A stretch of 64,000 nucleotides of DNA from Homarus americanus (GCF_018991925.1 NW_024726235.1:4506579-4570578); one strand, 5' to 3'; shown: positions 43,380 to 56,562, counted from the first letter of the stretch. A program made the numbers and translations. Notes: a model not told the origin generated them from the letters alone.

Positions 43380-44280
43380 CTCAACTCAGGATCTTACAGG
43401 TATCTGTTCACTTGGCTGTGGACGAGTGTGGTTGTGTGGTGGTGGTGGTAGTGCTGTGTGGACGTGTGTATGCTGTGTGGTAATATGAACGTGTGTGTAC
43501 ACACATAAACACTATTATTGTCTCCTGTACACACATAAACACTATTAATGTCTCCAGTACACACATGGCGATAGGCTTCCAGAGCGGTATCGTCTCACCT
43601 TTAAAACTTCTGAAATCACCTCAAAAACTCAGGGCTTAATACACCTCTGACGGTGGTCCCTCACCCCTCCTGGACCACTAGTCATCCCTACCACCATATC
43701 TGGACACAAACTTTGTCAAGTCCGGTCTGTGTCCAGCGACGCCACACCGGCCTCTACCCCGCCCACCTGCCTCAGGCCAAACTTGGCATTGAGTGCATGA
43801 AGTGTGTCAGGGAGAGAGAGGGCCAGGGTCAGCGCTCTTATCCTCCAGGCGCCACAGCCGGGGAGACGTCTCTGGGAAGGGCCTCGTGCTTACCACACCG
43901 ATCCTCGGAAATTGGAAAAGTTTTCTGAGCCTGAAGGAGAATCAAATCGGTCTGATCAAACTATTAGGAGGTTGAGCCCCGCTATGGTAGTGGCAGGCAG
44001 CTGTGGTTCACGAGTACCACGGCTTAACGCGAGCTTATAAGGGCCTCAACACTCTCTATCTTCACCCAGGCAGTAAGGAATCACTTAAGACGTGCCCCCG
44101 GCGAGCCTCCAACAACACGGATAAAGTTCTGAGATCTGAACAAAAGACATAAATTGCCGGAACAGTTTCGACGACTCTAATTCTCTTCCGAGGAGAGGCG
44201 TGATTGGATCAGCGTCCGTCTGCTCTGGAGGTGCGGGAGGACCTCACGTAAATTCCGCTGTGGCCCTCAACGACCTACTG
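43380..44280. other. Complex-sequence island, no gene identified
   Basis: The least repetitive stretch of the right half. Open frames at 43653-43928 and 43804-44040 have no recognised domain. A TATAAG box occurs at ~44036 (GCTTATAAGGGCC). It might hold an exon or promoter, but nothing proves it. Confidence 0.35.
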
Positions 44281-44739
44281 CGGCGAGAGGAGGAGGAGGG
44301 GGGTAAGAAAGAAGAAGAGAGGGGGGGACAGGAAAAGGCGGAGAGGGAAAAAGAAGAGGAGAAGATAGACGTGACTTAAAAACTGATAACCTGAGGAGGT
44401 CCTGGTGTTGTCCTCCTCCCATACACTTGTCTCTCACCAACAACAGTGATGACCAAGGTACAGTGAGGCGGGAGGTGAGACTGTATGCTTCCTCCCTCCC
44501 TCTACCGCCCTCACCATGCGTCACTGGGACAACAGAGGGGCATCACGGGGACAAGGGAGGGCATTTGGACGCCTCATGATCACTTCACCATAAAATGTAC
44601 AAATAAATAATATAAACTAAACTTTTGACATAACTCGAGTGATATTTGTGATGGATATGATTTATTTTTCTTCTTTCTTCAACTCATCCTACTCTTCCTC
44701 ATCTTTCAATTCCCTCTCCTCCTGCTATTCCTCCTCTTC

Positions 44740-44800
44740 CTCCCCCTCCTCCTCCTCCTCTTCATTCGGCTCCTCCTCCTCCTCCTCCTCCTCATTGTCA
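44740..44800. repeat. (CCT)n triplet region
   Basis: CCTCCTCCT runs interrupted once. Confidence 0.8.
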
Positions 44801-44874
44801 GTCAACACTCCTTGGTGCTCAATATTCCTCACACAACTTCCTCAACTTCTTCAACCTCATTTTCAAACAAGTTA

Positions 44875-44879
<5 letters not shown>

Positions 44880-44946
<67 letters not shown>
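44880..44946 (+). repeat. (CT)33 microsatellite
   Basis: Uninterrupted CT run. Confidence 0.95.
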
Positions 44947-44949
<3 letters not shown>

Positions 44950-44989
44950 ACATAACCAACCATAGAAGTATGTTAGTGTCATTTTATTT

Positions 44990-45240
44990 CCAAGTTTATT
45001 TATGAATACTTTTTCATTACCAAAATACTAGATACTTTTATTCAGAGGTACTTCTTACAGATACTTTTTTTTTCTTTCATAGATACATTTTTAAGATACG
45101 TTTTTTTTTTCATTCATATAGATAAATTTTAAGATACTTATTCATATAGATACTTTTTTTACAAATACTTTTCATTCATTCATACATATATTTTTTTTTT
45201 TACTAAATTTTTCATTCTCTTTATTCGGATATTTTTTACC
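44990..45240. repeat. Degenerate AGATACTTTTT-type repeat
   Basis: AT-rich; the AGATACTTTT(T) motif recurs about eight times with variable spacing. Confidence 0.55.
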
Positions 45241-45618
45241 TCCTTTACGAGACAAACTTTGTAAATTTTGGGTGATAATTTTTGCGTCTCTTTCGTCACC
45301 AAAGTATTATTTTTACGTGGAAACTTTGGCTGTGACGTGAGTAAACAAAAGTACTTCTGTAAACTTGAATTATATGGTTCAATTTAGTTTATATTCTGAG
45401 TTTATTGTGATCGTCCAGTGAGGGGGGTGTGGGGGTGAGGGGAGGGTGAAGTGAGGGGATGAGGAGGTGAGGAGGTGTCTGTATAAGGGGGGGTATGAAG
45501 GAGATGAAAAGGGCGAGAGGTGAGGAAGGAGGAGATGGGAGGTGAGGGAAGAGAGAGAGAGGCAGAGAATCAGGTACACAGAGAGTGATGAAGGGATACA
45601 GGAAACCTTAAAGTACAG

Positions 45619-45621
<3 letters not shown>

Positions 45622-45682
<61 letters not shown>
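45622..45682 (+). repeat. (AC)30 microsatellite
   Basis: Uninterrupted AC run. The preceding 200 bp is GAGG-rich. Confidence 0.95.
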
Positions 45683-45684
<2 letters not shown>

Positions 45685-45969
45685 TGAAAGCAATGAGGCG
45701 TGGAAAGGCGGGATTCGACCCTGAGTTCCCGAGGTGATAGCCTGAGGGTTGTAGGGTGGCTCAGAATGAAAGGAGAGGAAGGGAGTGGGGTGGGTCGTCA
45801 ATAACCCCCTCCCCATTTCACCTTTCCCTCCACCCCTCCCCCCACTTCTCCCCCTCCCCACCTCCCATTCCCCCCCCTCCATTCCCATCCCCCCTTCCCC
45901 CCCCTCTCCTGGGGAAATGCAGAACTCTGACAAAGAAGTCAATCACGTTCCAGTAATACCTCAACGATG

Positions 45970-46190
45970 TGAGTTATAGCCAGTTAAGATACGTCCAGTT
46001 AAGAGGAAAATATCAACTTTTAACTTGACGGTTATAGCCAGTTAAGATACGTCCAGTTAAGAGGAAAATATCAACTTTTAACCTTTGACAGTTACAACCA
46101 GTTAAATACGTCTAGTTAAGGGATAGAAATATAACTCACGAGCCATTGACAGTTACCACCCAGTTAAGATACGTCCAGTTAAGGTAAAAT
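45970..46190. repeat. ~57-bp tandem repeat, ~4 copies
   Basis: Each unit has CAGTTAAGATACGTCCAGTT then AAGAGGAAAATATCAACTTT. The first two units are almost identical and the last two diverged. Confidence 0.88.
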
Positions 46191-47324
46191 AATGATGGTG
46201 GGAGGAGCCCCGTGTGAGCCAGCTCTTGGCTGTCCTCCCGCTGGCCAGTCATGTGCACCCTCTGGAAACGTACCCTGGGGGGGGGGAGGTGGAGGAGGGG
46301 GAGTGGGTGAGGGGGAAGGAGGGGGTGAGGGTGGAGGTGGTGAGGGGTGGAAGGAGGGGGGAAAAGACTGGGTTAAAACACACACAAAAACTCAATAAAC
46401 TTTTTTCTCCCAGTTAATGGGTTGGTGGACTTACAGAGGCCATTAATTATGTAGTTAATGGGTTTGTGGGACTTTCTTAGGGCTGACTGGACATAATTTA
46501 AACCTAACCTAACTTAACCTAACCTAGACCTCAACATTAACCACTAACTCCCTCTCTACCATACCATTAACCACTTCATTAAACACCATTTACACTTTAA
46601 TAACAAATCGAGTATAAATAATAAAAAAATAATAATAATAATAAAAATTAATTGGATTAAATAGAGTTACATATATAGGAGAAAAAAAATATATCCTCGA
46701 AAATTATATATTAATTTGTGTTATTATTCGTAAATATAAACTTTGTCCGAAAAAAAAATCCTAAAAGAATTTATTTCATTTGGAATTCCGGGTGTTAAAA
46801 AAAATACTTAATTTATATCATTTATTTAACCGGTGTAAAATTACCCTTATGTTGGGGAGGTAATGTGATGTTTTGGGGGTGATAATGTTTGACTGGGGAG
46901 AATAGAGAGAGAAGGTGGAGGGTTTGGGGGAGAGGAGAGGATTGGGGAGAGATTAGGGAGGTTATTTGGGTTGGGTGAGAGAGAGAGAGGGGGGGTTTTA
47001 CGGGAGATTATCTGGGGAGAATTGGTTATGGCGAAGATGTTGGGGTGATTAACTGGAGAGGGAATATTCTGGGGAGATTATGTAGGGTGAAAATAATGAA
47101 TTGGGGGAGTTGGGGAGAATACGTGGAGAGGAAATGAAAGAGTAAAAGATGAGAGGGGGGGATGGGGTATTGGGGAGACCATTTTGGGGAGTAGAGAGGA
47201 GTTGGGGAGAAGAGTGATCACGGTGTCACAGCTTCACTCCCACCGTAAAAATATGTACATAATTTTAAGCATTTTAATGACACAGAAAGAAATTAATTTA
47301 TTGATAGTATTGATATGTGTCCGT

Positions 47325-47357
<33 letters not shown>

Positions 47358-47405
47358 AATGAATACCTGTTCAATAATGACCTTCTTTACACACCTGTTC
47401 AATTA
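46191..47405. other. Gene-free spacer
   Basis: A GGGGGAGG-rich patch (46275-46370), AT-rich DNA (46500-46850), then GGGGAGA-rich DNA (46850-47210). (GT)15 lies at ~47326-47356. Confidence 0.45.
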
Positions 47406-47407
47406 AT

Positions 47408-47693
47408 ATGGCAGCTAAGCCACCATAATGGCATCTAACCCACCATAATGGCAGCTAACCCACCATTATAGCAGCTCACCCACCATTATGGCATCTAACC
47501 CACCATAATGGCAGCTCACCCACCATAATGGCAGCTAACCCACCATAACGGCAGCTAACCCACCATTATAGCAGCTCACCCACCATTATGGCATCTAACC
47601 CACCATAATGGCAGCTCACCCACCATAATGGCAGCTAACCCACCATTATAGCAGCTCACCCACCATTATGGCAGCTCCCATAATGGTAGCTCC
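47408..47693. repeat. 20-bp minisatellite, ~14 copies
   Basis: Unit ATGGCAGCTAACCCACCATA, with a higher-order period of about five units (TATAGCAGCTCACC variants recur every ~100-120 bp). Confidence 0.92.
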
Positions 47694-47849
47694 TCTCTCC
47701 TGTGCTCGTTATGGAGGCAACAGTAATCACCCCATTAGCTGTTATTGTCATTGTTTCTTGAGAGAGGAAGAGGGGTGTTGTCGTTAAGGCTTTACCAGTT
47801 GTCGTTTTGTTAGCAGTTTGGTCATGATATGAAGAAGTTATATGGTCTG

Positions 47850-48357
47850 TTGTCACTACTGTTGTCACTACTGTTGTCACTACTGTTGTCACTACTGTTG
47901 TCACTGTGCTTGCCGTTTATGACCGTGATTGCCGTTTGTGACTGTGGTTATTGTTGTCTCTACTGTTGTCACTACTGTTGTTACTACTGTTGACACTACT
48001 GTTGTTACTACTGTTGTTACTACTGTTGTCTCTACTGTTGTCACTACTGTTGTTACTACTGTTGACACTACTGTTGTTACTACTGTTGTCACTACTGTTG
48101 TCTCTACTGTTGTCACTACTGTTGTTACTACTGTTGACACTACTGTTGTTACTACTGTTGTTACTATTGTTGTCACTACTGTTGACACTACTGTTGTCTC
48201 TACTGTTGTCACTACTGTTGTTACTACTGTTGTCTCTACTGTTGTTACTACTGTTGACACTACTGTTGTTACTACTGTTGTCTCTACTGTTGTCACTACC
48301 ATTGTCACTACCGTTGTCACTACTGTTGTCACTACTGTTGTCACTGTGGCTACTGTC
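47850..48357. repeat. 12-bp ACTACTGTTGTC-type repeat, ~500 bp
   Basis: Units differ at the last triplet (GTC, GTT, GAC, TCT) in patterns that recur as longer blocks. Both strands stay open because the unit is a multiple of three. Confidence 0.93.
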
Positions 48358-48599
48358 GTGACTACCATTATAAATACTTTTATAAACATTGTTACTGATT
48401 ATTCATGTGATTGGTGATTTTTCCTGATAACGTGATTATCCTGGTGATTGGTGATTATCCTCATGACTGATAATTTAGGTGGTAATTGTCCAGTTAAATG
48501 ACGGGAGGGAGAATTTGGGTGATGGAGTCGTTTGTCTCTGTCTGGGCGGCCATCATGAGGCGACCCCCCCCCCTCCTCCTCCTCCTCCAGCGGCTGCCA

Positions 48600-48835
48600 G
48601 GGTGTGTGTGAGCCTCCGAGGACGTGGATAGATGGTTCTTGGGTGTGTTGAAGCCTTTAGGGATGTGTTATAGGCTGTCAGGGTGTGTTGAAGCCTTGAA
48701 GGGTGTGTTAGAAGCCGTCAGGGTGTGTATTGGAGCCTTTAGGGGTGTGTTATATAGGCTGTCAGGGTGTGTTGAAGCCTTGTAGGGTGTGTTAGAGGTT
48801 GGTAGGGTGTGTTGAAGCTTTAGAGGGGGTGCGAG
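48600..48835. repeat. Degenerate ~35-45-bp repeat
   Basis: GGGTGTGTTGAAGCCTT and GGGTGTGTTATAGGCTGTCA alternate, about five times. Confidence 0.75.
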
Positions 48836-48850
48836 GGCCCTGTCTCTGTC

Positions 48851-48881
<31 letters not shown>

Positions 48882-49109
48882 TAGCACCTCCATCAATTCT
48901 TCTTCCTCTTCTTTCTTCTTTCTTTTCTCTCTTCGTTTCTTTCATCTCCTCCCATCCCGAAGTGTCTAGAACTCGTGGTATAGCACTTTCTGGACTCTGT
49001 CGACCTCACAACGGACACTTATACGGGAAAGCCAGTTGTTAACGGTGTATAAAGATGCCTTAGCGGTCAGATAATAACATGACCTGAATTGTTTGATGGT
49101 AGGAATGGC

Positions 49110-49110
<1 letters not shown>

Positions 49111-49192
<82 letters not shown>

Positions 49193-49207
49193 ACACACAC
49201 ACACATA
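49111..49207 (+). repeat. (CT)n run followed by (AC)n
   Basis: About 38 CT units, then a short AC run. Confidence 0.92.
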
Positions 49208-49274
49208 TGACGTATCTTAGTCACGTGTGTCGTAGCTATAACACTCAATAGGGTCATGCATGAGACATCAGTTT

Positions 49275-49275
<1 letters not shown>

Positions 49276-49319
<44 letters not shown>
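49276..49319 (+). repeat. (GT)22 microsatellite
   Basis: Uninterrupted GT run. Confidence 0.92.
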
Positions 49320-49321
<2 letters not shown>

Positions 49322-49850
49322 CGTATCAGCGGTAAGAGAAAAAAGAGAGATAGTGAGAAAATGGAGGAGAGAGAGTGAACGCCACCACAGGAAGAAGACT
49401 GGCGTGCATTCGTTCGTCTAGGTTACCTCCCTCCCAACACCATGTCATTACAAAGTGATCGCCAGACGCTGCTGATTGCTTGTACTGGCGTCGTTAGTCA
49501 TCCGCTAAATTAGGACTGAAGGCATCATTTGGTGGACTGTGTTGGCCGGAAGTGAAGCCCGGAGAGTCTCATTATCCGGACATTGTTTGGTCTCGTTATC
49601 CGGACATTGTTTGGTCTCATTATCCGGACATTGTTTGGTCTCATTATATGTACTGTGGTCTCGTTATACGTACTTTATTCTCGTTATATATACGGTGTCC
49701 TAGTTAACCGAATTTAGGTTTTTTTTGTTAAATGTATTTTACTGGTGTTCTCGTTAACCGTTGTCTCTTAGTGCTCTCGTTAATCGTCCCCTGCTGACAT
49801 CTTCGTTAACCCTCCCTCTTTAGTGCCATCCGTCCAGCCCTCTGCCCGCC
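49320..49850. other. Spacer with TCTCGTTATCCGGACATTG repeats
   Basis: Three 24-bp copies at ~49567-49640, then degenerate TCTCGTTA units to 49800. No gene. Confidence 0.55.
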
Positions 49851-49869
49851 ACTCATTAAACCACCACCT

Positions 49870-50215
49870 TTTTTTCCTCTGCTTTTTGTTTTTCCTTCTT
49901 TTCTACCCTCCTTCCTCCTTCCTTCCTTCCTTCCTCTCTTCTTTCTTCTTTCCTCCATTCCTCCTTCTCTCTTAGACAAAACTATATAAAAAATCCTTCT
50001 CTTCTTCCCTCCTTCCTTCCTTCCTGCCATCCTTCCTTCCTCACGACCAAACCACGTCAATAATACTTGTCCTTTCCTTCCTTCCTTCCTACGCCCCTCC
50101 CTCCCTCCTTCCTTCCTTCCTTCCTTCCTTCCTTCCTGCGCCTCTCCCTCCCTCTCTCCCAATCTCCCTCCCATCCTTCCTTCCTTCCTCCTTCCTTCCT
50201 TCCATCCTTCTTTCC
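49870..50215. repeat. CCTT-rich pyrimidine tract
   Basis: CCTTCCTT runs interrupted by two short similar blocks around ACGACCAAACCACGTC (50041) and ACGAACAAACCACGTC (50218). Confidence 0.85.
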
Positions 50216-50579
50216 TTACGAACAAACCACGTCTAAAAAACACACTCCCCAGATGCCCCGTCCACCAGTTTGCTAGCACAATGACCATCGCCTCTACACC
50301 ACAAAAAGTCCTATAGGATATTGATAGCTCCTACCTGAACTCCTACCAAGTCCTGCACAACTTACTGGGGGGGTAATGCTGAAAAAAATTGAAGTGAGAG
50401 TGAAAGTGTGTGAAAGTGTGTGTGTGTGAAGGTGAATGCTGGTGAGTGTGAGAAGAAAAGTGTGTGTTTGTGAGTGAATGGGTGAAAGTAGATGAGTGTG
50501 TGTGTGAGAGAATGTGATGATGGTGATAGTAGTGATGATATTGATGATGATAATGATGGTAGTAGCAAAGTCATCACCT

Positions 50580-51072
50580 ACTGCCCCTCGCTCCTCTCCT
50601 CCCCATCACCCAGGTCCTCCCCCTACCACTCAGGTCCTCCCCTACCCCTTCCCCAGGTCCTTCCCCTACCCCCTTCCCCCAGGTCCTCCCCTACCCCTTC
50701 CCAGGTCCTCCCTTCCCCCTCCCCTTCCCCTCCTCCCACCTACCGCCGACTGTCTTCTTCGTCGGGTGAATCCAGGGTTGTGAACAGCCCAGACACAGCC
50801 CGACCTGCCAGTGTCAGGCGAGGGGTATCTCTGCCCTCACCACTGCCCTACCCTCTCCTCTCCTCCTCTCTCTCCTGCCCTCTCCCTTCCTCCTTCTCCC
50901 CCCCTCTCTCTCCCCTCCCCTGCCCTCTCTCCCTCCATCTCTCTCCCTGCCCTCTCCTCCCTCCTTCTACCCCCTCCTCTCTCCCTCTCCCTGCCCTCTC
51001 TCCCTCCCTCTCCCCCCTCTCTCTCCCTCTCCCTGCCCTCTCCCTCCCTCTCCCTTACTCATCTCCTCCAGG
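50580..51072. repeat. C/T-rich low-complexity tract
   Basis: CAGGTCCTCCCCTACCCC-type repeats (50608-50720), then CTCTCCCTCCCTG-type sequence. A short more complex insert lies at 50735-50830. Confidence 0.82.
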
Positions 51073-51424
51073 CGATATATACCTCCTTCCTTTACACCCT
51101 ACACATATAAAGCGTTTAGGTTCTTGTCTACACCCCATATGTTCCTTTGTGAGTCTACTACACCTCACGATCTCCCTGTACACACCCTCTCTTTCTACAC
51201 TCTACAATAATCACTGGGTGTATCTATCCACCTTCTCTACCCTTCACTGAGTCTTCCTACACTCGACACTCTTTACACTACACCCTCAAGATTCTCTACC
51301 TCATTCTCTTTGTATTGTATACTTTTTCTACACCCGGCCTACACCCTCTCTGTGTACTGAATACTCTCTCTTGACTACACCTTACACCTTGCCACAGTCA
51401 CTGATTCTACACCTTATTTTCATC

Positions 51425-51428
<4 letters not shown>

Positions 51429-51516
<88 letters not shown>
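51429..51516 (+). repeat. (GT)44 microsatellite
   Basis: 88 uninterrupted bases. Confidence 0.95.
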
Positions 51517-51519
<3 letters not shown>

Positions 51520-51547
51520 CCATCTCTTCATTAAGTATTGCACACCT

Positions 51548-52795
51548 TGATGATGTCTTTCCTCCCCTCCTCCTCACCCCCACCCCCATATCCTTACCCA
51601 ACCTACCTTTTCCCCAACCCCTTCCCCCCCTTCCCCACCCCTTCCCCACTCTTCACCACACTATCCTCACCCTTCTTCCCCTTCCCTCCCCTACTCCCCC
51701 ACCCTCCTCACCCTACCTCCCTCACCCTCCCACCCCTACCCTCCCTCACCCTCCTCACCCCCCCTCACCCTCCCTCACCCCTACCCTCCCTCACCCTCCT
51801 CCCTCACCCCCACCTCCACCCTCCACCCTTCCCCACCCTCCCACACCCCTCCACCCTTCCCTCCCTCACCCTCCCACCCTTCCCTCCCTCACCTCCACCC
51901 CTCCACCCCACCCTACCCTCCCTCACCCCTCCCACCCTCACCCTCCCCTCCCCTCCCCTCCACCCCTCCACCCCTCCCTCACCCTCCCCACCCTCCTCAC
52001 CCTCCCTCACCCTCCACTCCCTCACCCTCCCCTCCCTCACCCTCCACCCTCCCTCCCCCTCCCTCACCCTCCCACCCTCCCACCCTTCCCTCCCTCACCC
52101 TCCCACCCCTCCCTCCCTCCCCTCACCCTCCCACCCCACCCTCTCCCCCTCCCCTCCACACCCCACCCTCCCTCACCCTTCACCCCTCCACCCTTCCCTC
52201 ACCCTCCCACACCCTTCCCTCCCCTCACCCCTCCACACCCCCCCCTCCCCTCACCCTCCCACACCCCCCCTCCCTCCCTCACCCTCCACCCTACCCTCCC
52301 TCCCTCACCCTCCACCCTCCACCCTCCTCCCTCACCCCTCCCACCCTTCCCTCCCTCACCCTCCACCCTCCCCTCCCCTCACCCTCCCACCCCTCCCTCC
52401 CTCACCCCTCCACCCCTACCCCTCCCTCACCCCTCCACCCTACCCTCCTCACCCTCCACACCCTTCCCTCTCCCCCCTCCCTCCCTCACCCTCCACCCTA
52501 CCCTCACCCCTCCCCACCCCACCCTCTCCCTCACCTCCGCACCCTCCTCCCTCACCCTCCCACACCCTCCACCCTCCCCTCACCCCTTCCACCCTTCCCT
52601 CCCTCCTCACCCCCACCCCACCCCCTCACCCTCCCTCCCACCCTCCCACACCCTTCACCCTCCACCCCTACCCCCCTCACCCTCCACACCCTACCCTCCC
52701 TCACCCTCCACACCCTTCCCTCCCTCACCCTCCACACCCTTCCCTCCCTCACCCTCCACACCCTTCCCTCCCTCACCCTCCACACCCTATCCTTG
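51548..52795. repeat. 1.25-kb CCCTCACCCTCCA-type tract
   Basis: Nearly G-free on the + strand. It ends in five near-perfect 24-bp copies of CTCACCCTCCACACCCTTCC plus CTCC (52677-52790). Open frames of up to 470 codons are artefacts. Confidence 0.93.
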
Positions 52796-52978
52796 CGTTC
52801 ATAAAAATTCATACGCGTTTTTTTCCTCTCTCGTTTTCCGTGTGATGTGAAAGTGCCAATAACTACACTACGGTACACTACAGTCTCAACACGGGTTCAG
52901 TGCCATTAAGCCGCCATTCTGAGGTCGTTGTGTAGGAGAGGAGGAAAAAGGGAGTTGAGGATGGAGGGGCATTTATGG

Positions 52979-52985
<7 letters not shown>

Positions 52986-53030
<45 letters not shown>
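52986..53030 (+). repeat. (GA)n microsatellite
   Basis: About 22 GA units. Confidence 0.9.
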
Positions 53031-53033
<3 letters not shown>

Positions 53034-53577
53034 AAGAGAGGTTTATTTTACTACATATTACCCATCAATGTTTATAGTCATACTCCCTGGCCTTAAGAAA
53101 CTAACATACACATAAAAATAATATTATACATTTGTTAAACTTTATTATACACTTTATGAGTTGTTATTCAGGTTTTTATATATTAAGAATTTTTTTTTTA
53201 AATTCATAGGACATTTTTATATTGTATCTTACCTGTGGGGTCATTATATTATTGGAGTACAGGTTAAGTTAACGTTGTTTTTCATTATACATTACGTTAA
53301 ATATTAAAATACCCCGAAAAATAATGAAAGATCTGAGTGAATAAATGTGAAAATCCCATATCATTCCTCAGTGACATGATCCTTAAGTAGATAGTGCCAG
53401 ATAGTGCCAGATAGTGCCAAAATTGTCCAGGGAATTTGGACCGTAGCTGCACGTATATTATGACTGTATATAATTACCAACGAGAGGAAGTAAAGATGAC
53501 GTCATTTCCGCCATGGTATGATCCAGGAGGTGTTTCTTGGTAAGCCGGAAGTAAGGTGTTGGTATGTAGGAGAGGTC

Positions 53578-54075
53578 GATGACTGGACCCCTTGAGGACG
53601 ATGACTGGACCCCTTGAGAACGATATTTCCAAACCCTTGAGAACGGTATTTGAACCTTTGAGAACGACCCAGCTACCAAACTGCCAAGAACGTGGCTAAA
53701 ACCCCTTGAGAACGTAACTGAACCCCACCAAGGGGCAATAGCTGGGCTTGCCAAGAGACGTGGCTGACCCGCGAGAACGTAACTGAACCCCTTGAGAACG
53801 GTAGCTGAACCGCGAGAACATTACTGCGACCTCAAAGAGACGACCAGCTGAAACCCCGCCAAAGACGATGACTTTGGAGCCCCTGAAGAACGGCCAGCTG
53901 GAACGCAAGAACGTGCTGAACCCCTTGAGACGTGACTGAACCGCCAAGGGACGATAGCTGGACGCAGGGACGATGACTGGACGGCCCGCCAGGGACGATG
54001 ACTGGACCCCTTGGACGATGACTGGACCCCTTGAGGACGATGACTTAACTCCTTGAGGGACGATGACTTCCACCG
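53578..54075. repeat. ~21-bp minisatellite
   Basis: Unit about GACCCCTTGAGGACGATGACTG. Copies at both ends are close to the consensus, the middle is badly scrambled. Confidence 0.85.
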
Positions 54076-54119
54076 CTTGGGGTATAATCCTCTCTCATCT
54101 TGCTATACTATCTTCCTCT

Positions 54120-54430
54120 ACCCCAACCCCCCTCCTCTTCCTACCCCCCCTGCCCCCATTCTACCTCCAACCCTCCCCCCCTCTTTTCTTCCCTACCCCT
54201 CCATCCCCTACCCTCCCCTACCCACCCATCCCTCCCCTCCCTACCCACCATCCTCCCCATCCTACCCACCATCCTACCCCTCCCCTACCCACCATCCTCC
54301 ACCATCCTGCTCTCCATCCTACCCTCCCTACCCCCCATCCTCCTCCCTCCCACCACATCCTCTTCCATCCTGCCCCCTCCCCCTCCCATCCCTACCACCA
54401 TCCCTACCGCCATCCTGCTCCTCATCACGT
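54120..54430. repeat. CCCTACC-type pyrimidine tract
   Basis: Low-complexity C/T/A. Pyrimidine-rich CTTCCTC sequence continues at 54540-54840. Confidence 0.8.
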
Positions 54431-54968
54431 CCCCAATATCTGTGCAATATGCGGCAACTTTGCTGTTGCCAGCAGATGTATTCTTCCCTTCCTTGTATTC
54501 TCCAGCACATTCCCTGCCTCTTTTTCCACTCCTCCTGTCTTCCTGTCTTTCATCCTCCTCCTCCTCTCCTCCTCTCCCTACTTCCCCTCCCTACAAGGTT
54601 ATCTACTAGTTCCTCTTCCTCATTATCTTCCTTCTCTTCCTCATTTTGCTACGTCGTTCTTCTTCCTTTGTCTTCCTCTTTCTTCTTTGTCTTCCTCTTG
54701 TTTGGTCCTTCTTCCTCTTCCTCTTCATACCTCCTCTTCCTTCCATGTCTTCCTTCTACTTTTAGGTCTTCCTCCTAGGGCCTCTTCCTCCTCTAAATCC
54801 TCCAAGTGGTCCTCCCCCCCCCTTCCTCCTCCTCCTTCCTCCTCCCCAAAAAAGAGATAAATAAAAGAAAGAGAGGAGAATAAAGAGATAAATAGAGATA
54901 GAGAAAAATGAGAGAGATAGAGAGAAAGAAAGAAAAAAGGAAAGATAATGACAGAGATGAAGAAGAGA

Positions 54969-55013
<45 letters not shown>

Positions 55014-55097
55014 AGATAGAAAAATAAAGAGATCCTCACTCGGCAGACAAGTGGAAAATCTCTCACAGGGAAAAGAGGTCGGAGGCTGGTCGATTAA

Positions 55098-56131
55098 TTG
55101 GCTGTGGACTGGTTGACTGGCTGTGGGGGGACTGTGGATTGGCTGTGGACTGGTTGGCTGGCTGTGGACTGGTTGGCTGGCTGTGGGGACTGTGGATTGG
55201 CTGTGAACTGGTTGACTGGCTGTTGGGGGACTGTGGATTGGCTGTGGACTGGTTGACTGGCTGTGGGCTGGTTGACTAGCTGTTGGGGGACTGTGGATTG
55301 GCTGTGGACTGGTTGACTGGCTGTGGGGACTGTGGATTGGCTGTGGACTGGTTGACTGGCTGTGGGGGACTGTGGATTGGCTGTGGACTGGTTGACTGGC
55401 TGTTGGGGACTGTGGATTGGCTGTGAACTGGTTGACTGGCTGTTGGGGACTGTGGATTGGCTGTGGACTGGTTGACTGGCTGTTGGGGGACTGTGGATTG
55501 GCTGTGAACTGGTTGACTGGCTGTGGGAGACTGTGGATTGGCTGTGGACTGGTTGGCTGGCTGTGGGGGACTGTGGATTGGCTGTGGACTGGTTGACTGG
55601 CTGTTGGGGGACTGTGGATTGGCTGTGAACTGGTTGACTGGCTGTGGGAGAATGTGGATTGGCTGTGGACTGGTTGGCTGGCTGTGGGGACTGTGGATTG
55701 GCTGTGGACTGGTTGGCTGGCTGTGGGGGCTGTGGATTGGCTGTGGACTGGTTGACTGGCTGTGGGAGACTGTGGATTGGCTGTGGGCTGGTTGGCTGGC
55801 TGTGGGGGACTGTGGATTGGCTGGACTGGTTGACTGGCTGTGGGCTGGTTGACTGGCTGTGGGACTGTGGATTGGCTGTGGACTGGTTGACTGGCTGTTG
55901 GGGACTGTGGATTGGCTGTGAACTGGTTGACTGGCTGTGGGAGACTGTGGATTGGCTGTGGACTGGTGGCTGGCTGTGGGGACTGTGGATTGGCTGTGGA
56001 CTGGTTGACTGGCTGTGGGGGACTGTGGATTGGCTGTGGACTGGTTGACTGGCTGTTGGGGGACTGTGGATTGGCTGTGGGCTGGTTGACTGGCTGTGGG
56101 GTGACTGTTGACTGGCTGTGGGGTGATAGTG

Positions 56132-56133
<2 letters not shown>
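55098..56133. repeat. 40-bp minisatellite, ~26 copies
   Basis: Unit GGCTGTGGACTGGTTGACTG followed by GCTGTTGGGGACTGTGGATT, with GGGG length variants and occasional missing half-units. The unit is itself built of GACTGG/GGCTGT sub-motifs. Confidence 0.95.

Positions 56134-56208
<75 letters not shown>
56134..56208 (+). repeat. (CT)37 microsatellite
   Basis: Directly abuts the 40-bp minisatellite. Confidence 0.95.
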
Positions 56209-56211
<3 letters not shown>

Positions 56212-56284
56212 GTTCTCGGGAAATAAAAATGTTAAGCGTCATTTCCTTATTTTCATTTCGATTTTTTTGCAATTACTCTTTAAT

Positions 56285-56500
56285 GTCTGGTGTGGAAAGA
56301 GGAAGAGGGAGAGGAGGAAGAAGAGGAAGACCAAGAGGAAGAGGAGGAGAAATAGGAGAAATGAGAGGAGTAAGAGGGAGAGGGGAAAAGAGAGAGGAGG
56401 AGGAAAGGAGGAAAGGAAAGGAGGGAAGGAAGAGGAGGAGCTGGACTAAAGAAGAGGAGGAGAAGGAAGAGGAAGAAGAGTAGGAGGAAAGAGATGATAA
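56285..56500. repeat. Purine-rich (AGGAAG) tract
   Basis: GAGGAAGAGG-type sequence, no gene. Confidence 0.75.
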
Positions 56501-56561
56501 GTAAGAGGGAATGAAAGAAGGAGGAAGCAGTGGTGTGGTCATAGAGAGAGCGAGGTCATAT

Positions 56562-56562
<1 letters not shown>

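Noticed and set aside
47901..48417. Val/Thr- and Leu-repeat frames on both strands
   Set aside because: Produced by a 12-bp repeat, which keeps all frames open.
51429..52850. 473-codon open frame rich in Pro, Ser, Leu and His
   Set aside because: It starts in a GT run and continues through a G-free CCCTCACC tract. Composition explains the absence of stops.
54762..56210. 482-codon minus-strand frame rich in Gln, Pro and Ser
   Set aside because: It is the complement of the 40-bp minisatellite plus flanking CT runs. The repeat period and indels, not codon constraint, shape it.
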